Positions 35,801 to 43,872 of a stretch of 64,000 nt of DNA are shown piece by piece (the stretch's first letter is position 1; every line of letters begins with the position of its first letter). The notes beneath the pieces were generated by a model. It ran no database searches, was not told where the DNA came from, and worked only from the letters and a program-made list of their open reading frames with translations. Source of the DNA: Allacma fusca. Its lineage: Eukaryota > Arthropoda > Collembola > Symphypleona > Sminthuridae. The stretch lies in assembly GCA_947179485.1 (NCBI GenBank), contig OX359246.1, positions 18,600,001-18,664,000 on the forward strand. The letters run 5' to 3'. The position numbers and the translations under genes are program-made.

Positions 35801-38800
35801 CAGGTAAACGGTAACGAACAACTGGTACACCGAGTTTACCAGTCACCGGGAGGTCGAATCTACGTACATCCACCCGTGCACGCGTTGCGAGCACCGCCAC
35901 TTGACGTTAGTGAAACAGCTTTAAGAACATTGGTGCAAGTAGGGAGACAATTAAGGGAACAGAATCCGTCATTGACTATTGCAAATACCATCAGAAATTC
36001 TGACACAGGTACTTACTATCAGGCATTTAGACCCCAAGACAGGTTTACCGTCTATCAATCACCGAGAGGCTCGTTATACAACAGCCTACCGATAGGACGC
36101 ACAGGTATACACCGCCACAGTTTACGAGGTCGAGACATCCTGCAACGAGCAACCAACAACGACAGGACCATCATAGAAGGTGGAGAGCTTGTAACAGCAC
36201 CACAACCACCACCTTCAGAACAAACATCTAGAAGCAACGAGTCGTACGTCCAAGGTGACACCTTAAGGTCACGGACAGCAACACCTGCATCTACGACACG
36301 TGCAGCAACGACTTTTGCAGTACCAGCTAGACCAACCGGAAGGTTCATAACCAGGTCAGCAAACCGACCAACGACACCGACAGCTCCAGCTGTCCCCGTC
36401 AGACCAAATTCAGCAGTAGCAGGACCATCTCGAGTAACAACAACTCCAACCACAAGTCAAGGTAAAGCCAGTTGGCTTGACGACTTACAATACGGAGTTA
36501 ACATTTGGACAGGACCAAGTGGCAGAGTATACACCAGCGAGAACGAAGCAACCGAAGACGAGTTAGTACCAAGCAGGATAACAGTAAGACAATATTCTAA
36601 GATCGCGAGACAACAAGACAGATTCAGAAACCAGGGGGTAGAAAACGAAGCAACTTGGACAGGTCAAGTGAGACGCCTGATCTATTACAACAGAAGGGAC
36701 GGTATCATACAACGAAGGTTCAGACCAGCTAGAGATTCAAACTTTGAAGCGTTTGCAGCTACAAGAGCTGAACACGAAGAGATTGTTCTGAGTGAACATC
36801 CAATATTTACCTTCTGGAACATAATCACCCGAAGATCTTTAGATCCAGGGCAGATCTCCAGCTACATCGCACCCAACTTCAGACTTTACCATCGACACAT
36901 CAGTCTACCGAACGGCGTTCGCAGACAAAGGGTACCACCAGGCTTCTTGGAAGAAATCGAGAACGAACACGACCACCAAGAGGCATTGAATAGATTAATT
37001 CACGACCCTAACGTGGAAATCTTGAGTGACACATCCAGTGAGGAAGAAGAAGAGCAGGTAGTAGAGAGAGACACTCCAAGACGTGAGAGTGGTCAGCATA
37101 ACAGTATACAGTCTAGTGAAGAGACAGACCACATTTTTATTGGAATTGACGAAGAGGACTTCATTATCCCAGAAGAACCAGGTCAATTTACTATAAGAAT
37201 CTCTATAGACGACGCCTACGACGCAGCGTTCAGAGCAATAGAAAGAGACGAAGAAATACAAGAGGAAGTCCGATTTGTGGACAATACCGGAGAAACTCAC
37301 TTCTTCCCAAGAATCCGACTTCGAGACCTTAGTCCGGAAACTCAAGTCGTACTCACTCAAGTCAGAAAAAGACGTAAACCCTTACGAGCACGCCGTCAAA
37401 TTGGAAATAACCAACCCAGACCACCAGGCCCAGGACCAAGTGGATCAGGGAGAGGAAACCAGCCGAGAGGGGCTAATAACAACAATTCCCACAACCAGCG
37501 ACCATCTCAATCAAGGTCAAATCCAGGTCGAAGAGGCTCAAGAGGAGGTAGACACATCGGAGGCAGACAGAGAGCAAGGAGTGACCCCGGAAGTTCCGGA
37601 GGAAGTAGCTCATCATCCAGCTCCAGTAGTAGCAATTCAAGTAACCCTCACGACTTCGAGGCCTTCGACAACTGGAGGAATAGACAGATTGTGAACAGAA
37701 ATAATTTCTTTAACCAGGTCAACGTTAACATCATCAACCCATACGTACCAATTAATCGCAATCAGGGAATACGTATTGAGGAAGTTGCAGACCAAGAACA
37801 GGTACGAATAATTCCAAGGAGACATCTGGACGACGACATGACCGCCCTCATGTTTCCCAAAGTAGAATTCAAACCGGGTGTAGATGACCCGGAGACAGCC
37901 TTCGCAACAGCCGAACTCCAAACCAACAGGTTCGGAGGAGATACCATCATAACTAGGATGCAATACGTACAGATCATCTTTGACCCACCCGTCAGGGATT
38001 GGATCAGAAATTGGATTGCCGAACGAAGACTACATGAGGAACTACCTTACGACACCATTAACTGGGACGAATTCAGGGAGGAATTTCTAATAAGGTACAG
38101 TATCACCGACCAAATGATACGTACATTAATGGAAAAGCGAAAGATGAATACAGATGAAGATCCATGCGCATACATAGATGCGAAATTAGCACTAATCAAT
38201 AGAGTCGACAGATTTATGCCCGAACTGGAGAAAATCAGACTCTTACGCGCAGGTCTAACATCCGAATACATAGTTTTCTGCCGAGGATGGACAGCAGGAA
38301 CTGTAGCAGACTTCATAGAGGGAATAAAACAGTACGATGAAGACCGAAAGACGGACGGCGCGGAATCTATTGAAACAAGATTTGCCAAAGTCCAAGAAAT
38401 GTTGGAGAAATTAACCTCCGGAATGAAACCCGTTCCAGCGGAAACAACTGTAGTGAAAATAGCTGCAGTAAGAGAACAACAGGACTATCGGAGACCTGAG
38501 AATAGACCTAATGACCAACGAGGACGAAGTCCAGGTCAGGGAAACTTCAACAACTCACGGAATACCAGCCCAGGTTACAGTAACAATAACAACTACCCGG
38601 ACAGGGGACGTAACAACCAAGGGTATGATGACCGAAGAAATTATGGGAACCGAGGTAGATCTCCAACACCCGAGAGATTCTACAATAATCAAGACAGGAG
38701 TAGGCCTCAGTACAGAAATGATGGCAACAGCTCCAACAACCAAGGTTACCCGCAGCGGAACCAAAACTTCGGATCTAGACAAAGTCCGAACCGACAATAC

Positions 38801-39436
38801 TACAACAACAACCCTAACAACCAGGGAAATCGTCAGTGGAATGACCAACAGATGAACCAAGGGTACAACCAATCCTACAACGGCTATAACAGCCAAGGAT
38901 TTAATCAAACTCAAGGCTTTATGCCACCTCAAGGGTTTAATCCGAATCAAGGATACCCACCACAACAGGGTTATGCACCATTTCAAGGTTATGCACCCAC
39001 TCAAGGGTATGGACCATCTCAAGGATACGTACCGCAACAAGGATACGGTCCAGGACAAAATGCAGGGTACGCCAACCCTGGCATGCAGCAAATTCAGGCC
39101 AACCCACAAGGTTACCAGAACCAGGGTTATCAGCCCAACAATAACCAAGGAGGTCAACGACCCCAACAGTACAACAACAATAACAACAGGAGTAGAACTA
39201 ACTCCAGGGACCGGAACAGTCAAAGCACCGACAGAAACAACTCCTGGAGGAATCAACCAGACCGCCAGGAGCAATCACAACCAATACCGGGACAATTGGC
39301 GCTAGAATCCACTCAAACCGACCTAAAGTGTTTCGGATGTGGAGAGATGGGCCACCTGAGGAGAAATTGCCCACACAAAAGACAGTCTAGCCCATATCCG
39401 TCGGGAAACGCACAGAGGGGGACGCACCCCCAGTAA
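32870..39436 (+). CDS. gag: ORF1: giant Gag-like polyprotein, 2,188 aa
   Basis: Begins at ATG 32,870. The capsid-like region is near residues 1,670-1,840 (W-rich helical stretch with WIRNWIAERRLHEELPYDTI, FREEFLIRYS, MNTDEDPCAYIDAKLALI), matching the retrotransposon Gag core. Then follow an RGG/N/Q-rich linker, eight or more QGY(A/G/V)P repeats (residues about 2,003-2,090) and one CCHC zinc knuckle CFGCGEMGHLRRNC from C2154. Ahead of the capsid is an unusual 1,650-residue extension. It is Ser/Thr/Gln-rich with two possibly folded parts (about 485-610 and 1,210-1,400), three copies of a (V/I)(Y/W)xxPxG(R/S)(I/L/V)Y module at 989, 1,061 and 1,212, and a GGRRGSRGG plus poly-Ser stretch near 1,560-1,590. 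Ordinary Gags have 300-500 residues. It forms the particle and binds RNA by family knowledge; the extension has no known role. Its frame overlaps ORF2's open frame by 46 bases in a -1 relation. Confidence 0.9.
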   Translation: MEPEKNQHPSRREPPPAPSLPSRRTTRSAGPVPQNETGLEEILARRKEERKAAKAKANTATAGVDLSSTSSASTSTVMEESGSTTLALSAQSPSGSQAMGHGDNPDNNDESMDVFLDTVSTPVTGTATSPKRTPTVSTAQTPKFSKTKVVQGQNLHRLAMQRELRDLEVTNLEGQQVQQDQEVEATGEFMLNARGDMVFVSHDADPTIKEILSQFNQPEERPTSSAAMSSFEILTDPGSNHTSVGEGEQGFATPESEMEDVTNESPNNVVVSNLTNPVGNEDIPQDTSVQSQQDVQSQGMCSKATGQTEQQVNQQSSTELDDLEDSNRPIAIATSTPEIIQQGNLSTHSSFRDNLAITQSDESTEQSEQGDSPTGVPRTNNNIGSDRDQVTTQLNQQLSNLSISDHRKSSQSNTTVSQQPDIQQLVRDRFLSRPSPGFSNRGDIGFQRTLSRVSESTEQEGPVEDQLPPIREGQDNIQRVEENFVQLVTGTGVIVPTGSFQQLVTTAGFQRNSVENFLVVRGLEGQLIEVYHRLAQNLYTGTVQWTHFFLRLAEVTHRRDNNRDPNREEREVLRTRAFEYGRNVRDNIFIPTDVIRNLLEHRVLSLRSHQAHQDSQIFFNDTPRYTTVIQSGRLSENLEFGQQRQERRVSDESRPGPEQDSNNNGTTQQNVIDSSADDIISRYLRYDQRNPPVTRNPVTGLLEPASRSTLRTISSEPTVQPVTSRRISPESLNTSSSPINKAIAQAIASATLQAGLTTPRNRKSSNSDRDHLRPSNQVTDSNQVDYASPRSQLFQKSVRSHYRVNSAEENSNLNPRASPQGITTRERTSNSCCETARQKGSPRAPTTSPTTQTGNQTPAGSSTVQPRGTPRSSNSCRSTPATGDRGQSSRHSNSHETTQQINPVHISPASQNRQVSTENTPRNRPTQPNLQFRPQPTQDDLETPTEEVETTKIGSTSQANAKRDLATTKLYVNTDSTQVNGNEQLVHRVYQSPGGRIYVHPPVHALRAPPLDVSETALRTLVQVGRQLREQNPSLTIANTIRNSDTGTYYQAFRPQDRFTVYQSPRGSLYNSLPIGRTGIHRHSLRGRDILQRATNNDRTIIEGGELVTAPQPPPSEQTSRSNESYVQGDTLRSRTATPASTTRAATTFAVPARPTGRFITRSANRPTTPTAPAVPVRPNSAVAGPSRVTTTPTTSQGKASWLDDLQYGVNIWTGPSGRVYTSENEATEDELVPSRITVRQYSKIARQQDRFRNQGVENEATWTGQVRRLIYYNRRDGIIQRRFRPARDSNFEAFAATRAEHEEIVLSEHPIFTFWNIITRRSLDPGQISSYIAPNFRLYHRHISLPNGVRRQRVPPGFLEEIENEHDHQEALNRLIHDPNVEILSDTSSEEEEEQVVERDTPRRESGQHNSIQSSEETDHIFIGIDEEDFIIPEEPGQFTIRISIDDAYDAAFRAIERDEEIQEEVRFVDNTGETHFFPRIRLRDLSPETQVVLTQVRKRRKPLRARRQIGNNQPRPPGPGPSGSGRGNQPRGANNNNSHNQRPSQSRSNPGRRGSRGGRHIGGRQRARSDPGSSGGSSSSSSSSSSNSSNPHDFEAFDNWRNRQIVNRNNFFNQVNVNIINPYVPINRNQGIRIEEVADQEQVRIIPRRHLDDDMTALMFPKVEFKPGVDDPETAFATAELQTNRFGGDTIITRMQYVQIIFDPPVRDWIRNWIAERRLHEELPYDTINWDEFREEFLIRYSITDQMIRTLMEKRKMNTDEDPCAYIDAKLALINRVDRFMPELEKIRLLRAGLTSEYIVFCRGWTAGTVADFIEGIKQYDEDRKTDGAESIETRFAKVQEMLEKLTSGMKPVPAETTVVKIAAVREQQDYRRPENRPNDQRGRSPGQGNFNNSRNTSPGYSNNNNYPDRGRNNQGYDDRRNYGNRGRSPTPERFYNNQDRSRPQYRNDGNSSNNQGYPQRNQNFGSRQSPNRQYYNNNPNNQGNRQWNDQQMNQGYNQSYNGYNSQGFNQTQGFMPPQGFNPNQGYPPQQGYAPFQGYAPTQGYGPSQGYVPQQGYGPGQNAGYANPGMQQIQANPQGYQNQGYQPNNNQGGQRPQQYNNNNNRSRTNSRDRNSQSTDRNNSWRNQPDRQEQSQPIPGQLALESTQTDLKCFGCGEMGHLRRNCPHKRQSSPYPSGNAQRGTHPQ

Positions 39437-39456
39437 TTGAAGATATCCAAGAAAGA

Positions 39457-42400
39457 ATGAATGCAATTATAGCAACTAGAGTAGAAAGTCAGTCAAAAGA
39501 CGACGAAGAATTAGAAATTATTGATCTCAACCCATGTCGTTTATCAAACGGCAACAAGTCCACTTTACAAGTACAAATATGCAGTATGATGATACCAGCT
39601 TTACTAGATTCAGGAGCAACAAGATCCTGTATCCAAAGAAACTTAGTACCCAGATGTGCGGAAATAAAAGAAGTTCCAAGCGCCCTGCGAGTAGCAGTAG
39701 CAAATGCAGAATTGGTAAAACCAATTTGTCTCACCAAATTCACAATGATGATTGAAGGTGAAAAACTTTTGTTCAAAGGTCTAGTGATGGAAACGCTAGA
39801 GCCACGAATGATTATAGGTGAAGATCTTTTATCACGTTATGGAATAACGTTGGATTACAAAAATAATGAAATACGGAGTGATCGATTTCAAACAGTTCCA
39901 ATGACTAGAGACACTCATCTCTATGTCGGGGAGAAAAAAGCCGACATAGAATTTGTCAGGTCAATATTTTCATTTCATGAAGTCAAAGGACCGAAGAACA
40001 TGATGTGCAGGACTCGAAAAGCAGTCACAATACCAGCCTATGGACACATGAAAGTGCCCATACAAATTCCAAAACGTATCAAAAAGGATTTTTATTTGCA
40101 ACCATCAGAAAAGCTTTACACCAGCAAGCGACTTTTAGTAGCCGCAGGTGTAGTACCAAATGAAGAACCTTTTGCATATGTATTTAATCCAGCTCCATGC
40201 CCACAAACAATGTACGGACGGACAGCTATAGGTCATGCTGAGGAAAATTTTGATCTCATCAAAATTAAACGCAATCAATTACGTGATGCTCATAAAAGGC
40301 TCACACAAGAACAGCTCGATTGTTTCGACGTCAATGAAGAGCTCGATGAAGAGGGAAGAGCTAAGTACCGAGCATTGTTGACAAGATACCCAGAATGTTT
40401 CGCATTTAACAAGGGAGATTTGAAAGAACCAGCGTGGATTGATCCCATTCGGATCCATACGGGGAATAATCCACCCGTTCAGGCAAAACCTTTCCCTTGC
40501 TCACCTATGGAGCGACAAAACGTACGTGAGGAAGTACAAAAGATGTTAGATGCGGACATAATAAAGGAAGTAAACGGACCTTACAGCAGTCCACTATTTC
40601 TCATCAAAAAGAAAGACGGAACATTTAGATCAGTTGTGGATTATCGAGCATTAAATAAGACCATCACAGATCAAGTTTACCCTTTAGCAAGAATAGATGA
40701 CATACTTATGCAATTTGGAAAATCTGCAATGTTTGACACTCTTGACATGGAGTCAGGCTTCTTTCAACTATTAATACACGAGGATGATCAAATTATAACC
40801 TCTTTTATTACACAGGACGGATTATATGCATTCAAACGACTACCTATGGGAGTCAAGATTGCACCGTCAGCTTTTCAGCGAGCAGCAGATCAAATGCTGG
40901 GCTCACTCAAATTTAGGGGAGCCATGGTATATTTAGATGATGTAATCTCTTATGGAATTCATCTTTTGGACAAATTAGCATCTCTCGAAGAATTGATGTT
41001 AAGAGCCAGCAACAAGAACTTTAAGTTCAAGCCAAAGAAATGCAAATTCGGATATTTTGAAGTAATTGTTTTAGGATTTAAGGTATCCAGGGAAGGCACC
41101 AGTCCAGACCCTGCAAAGGTGGACGCTATTAGACACGTGCCAGTACCAAAATCTGAAACAGAAGCAAGAAGATTTTTCGGAATATGCAGTTTTTATAGAA
41201 AATACATCAAGGACTTCGCAAAAATTGCTAGTCCCATCTCACAATCATGGATTGGAAGTAAAGGGAAATCTGAAGGACAAAAACGCATAAGATGCTTCCA
41301 ATGGAGTGCAGATGCAACAATTGCCTTCAACATTCTCAAAACCAAATTAATGACACAGCCAGTCCTAGCTCATTTCAACCCAGAGTTGGATTGCATACTA
41401 CATACAGATGCATCAATCTCAGGACTAGGATGCTGTATACTTCAAGATGATGGAGGAGAACATCCAATAGCTTATGCTTCAAGGACACTAATTCAATCAG
41501 AAAAGAATTACTCAGTCACAGAACTAGAACTAGCAGCAGTCGTATATGCAGTTCGCAAATTCAGACAATATCTTTATTTGAGAAAATTTTTAATCAGATC
41601 AGATCATTTAGCATTGTGCTACTTAAGATTACAAAAAGATCCAAACCACCGAATAAGTAAGTTTGTAAATAAACTACAAGAATTTGACTTTCAAGTCACA
41701 TACAAGAAAGGAGCATTACACTTGGATGCAGACTTTCTATCCAGAGCTCCATTACCCTATACAAAGGAAGATTTGGAAGATACAGAGGACCGAGTGATCG
41801 AATTTGACCCAGATCCGGTCAAAGAGCACAAGATTGCTTTGGAAGAGCAAAAACAAATCCCTCAGGGGAACATAATAATGCCACCACCAGCGTGTGCAGC
41901 CAGCCTTACGACCAGGGAAAGCTATAAGGGAAAATATTGGACGGATGACGAAAGTCAATCCTCAGATGAAGAGGAAGCCATAATCCCACAGCGACAAAAT
42001 CCATGGTCAGGAAGATTGAAAGGTCAACCCAGGCGTAAAGTCAAATCACAAGTGGAAATTTTAGTACCTCAACCAAATTTGGAGGAAACGGATTGGGAGA
42101 ACCATACAATGAGCGTAAAGAGCCGTGTAAATGAAGTAACACACAGCTACTCAGCGCTCAAAGAATGGAAATTATCCGTAGATGACATCATCACAATCCA
42201 CGAATTTCGGGAGGATGACCCACTAGAAGATGAAAATACCTGGAAATACACCAATGAGTATATCTACGAGAAAAATCTCAAGCTAATACAAGATATAGAG
42301 CGTCACAATGCAACAATAAATGAATTAGATATGAAAGAATTTCTATCGCCAAAGAAAGCTCAAGTTCAAAATGGACATGAAGATTTTGACAGAAATACTA

Positions 42401-43872
42401 TCACTGACATTGAAATGGGGACTGATTGGTCTCCTACTCCAAAGTCAACGACAGCAATAACGTCACAAAGTCCAGCCAATGGGAAGGTTGACACTGATTC
42501 ACCAGAATCCCTAGGGCAGATGACACGGAGTATAATGGAATTCACAACAATGGATGGGGCAGGTGAGGCTGAAACAAAAGCTGTACATCTACCACCAGCC
42601 ATGATTGTAGACTCCGAGACGGAAGCCCATGACCAAACTTTGAAGAATCAGGAAACAGCGGATCTGGTGAGCCAGGCAGCTGAGACTACACAAAAGAAGT
42701 CCTCAACTTTCCCGCCCACCCATCCCGCCAGTCCTAAAGAGGCCAAGAAATTGGTACTCACGGATGAGGATAGGAACGTCCAAAAGGAATGCGACCAACC
42801 GACACTGGAACAGGAAAAGTTCAGTGTGGAAAATCACATTCCATCCGGACACGATCCCACAGATGAGGAGAAATGGTTTGCATTTGAAGAGACTTGGAGG
42901 AATCCAACGTCAGCAAAAGGAGATGAATGGAAGCTCAAACAGGAAGTTATTTCGCAATTGAAGACATACACTGCACAATCTGCCAGGAAGACAGATCAAG
43001 TTCCTGATGCAGAAAGTCCAGGATATGTTAACAATCCGGATCTTGATACCCCACAGCGGATCAAGGCGATGAAGATTTCCAGAGATGTGGATGAATGGAT
43101 GAAAAATATCCAACGAAGATCTGCAGCATGCGAGTCGGAGGAAAACAAAAACCCTCCGCCGTCGCATACGTACATATCCACAGAGAATCCAGTTAATGAA
43201 AATAATTACTCTCTACTGGCGACCACAGTAGAAGAGCTGAGGAAAAATATCCAGGAAGGTGAAATCAAATTCACCGATGGAAGATCATGGAAGATTCAAC
43301 CTTTGAAAGGGCAGGGTGTTGTGACAAGTAAAAAGACGTCACACTCACTATGTCTTTCACAGGATGAAGACCAAAGGAATAAAGACGCTCAGAAAACTGA
43401 GGACATGTCATTAAATAGAGCAATAAAATTTGTTCCAGGAGCTCACGCACTACAGGGGTGCGAAGGGAGCAAAGATACTTTTTCCACACACAAGCCTGTG
43501 TGTAGGATACTCGAAGATGAAGAGCAAGTTACTATGTTAGAGGAACATAACATGCAGGAGATGCAAAGGGACGATCCAGATTGTTTATTCATCATGGACA
43601 AAATAAAGATGCGGCATACGTTAAATTGGAAGGACAAAGAAAAGTATAGCCGATATGAAATTGATGAAGAAGGGATTCTCACGATAGTACATAAGGATGG
43701 ACGTAAGTTATACGTACCCCGAGTACTTAGAAATTTCCTACTATCAAAAGCTCATGATGGGATCCTATGCGGAGGACATTTAGGATTCCAGAAAACTCTT
43801 CATAGACTCAACAAAAATTATTTTTTGGAGAAAAATGAACGTCTCAGTAGCAAAATATGTCATGTCATGTGA
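39457..43872 (+). pseudogene. pol: ORF2: Pol (protease, reverse transcriptase, RNase H, spacer, start of integrase), 1,471 aa
   Basis: First ATG at 39,457, but the frame is open from 39,391, overlapping ORF1 by 46 bases (-1). Aspartic protease: LLDSGATRS with D51. RT: near residues 370-560, with YSSPLFLIKKKDGTFR, VVDYRALN, LPMGVKIAPSAFQ and catalytic YLDD at 492-495. RNase H: D651 (HTDASISG), TELEL, RSDH, and LDADFLSR near 765. Then come about 600 residues without known domains, acidic and repeat-poor, before VPRVLRNFLLSKAHDG .. GGHLGFQKTLHRLN, the HH half of the integrase zinc finger. There the frame runs out at 43,872 because of one extra T in a T6 run (43,821-43,826); the CC half continues in ORF3. 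It makes cDNA from the element RNA in cytoplasmic particles. Marked as broken because integrase is split; RT and protease look intact. Confidence 0.9.

Noticed and set aside
35343-38855. Alternative-frame ORFs of 110-140 codons inside ORF1 (35,343; 37,275; 38,511)
   Set aside because: Low-complexity shadows of A/C-rich coding DNA; unlike the ORF3 tail they show no consistent frame or heptad pattern.
38555-39274. 239-codon minus-strand frame opposite the QGY region
   Set aside because: A Val/Leu-rich translation forced by the complement of Asn/Gln/Tyr codons.
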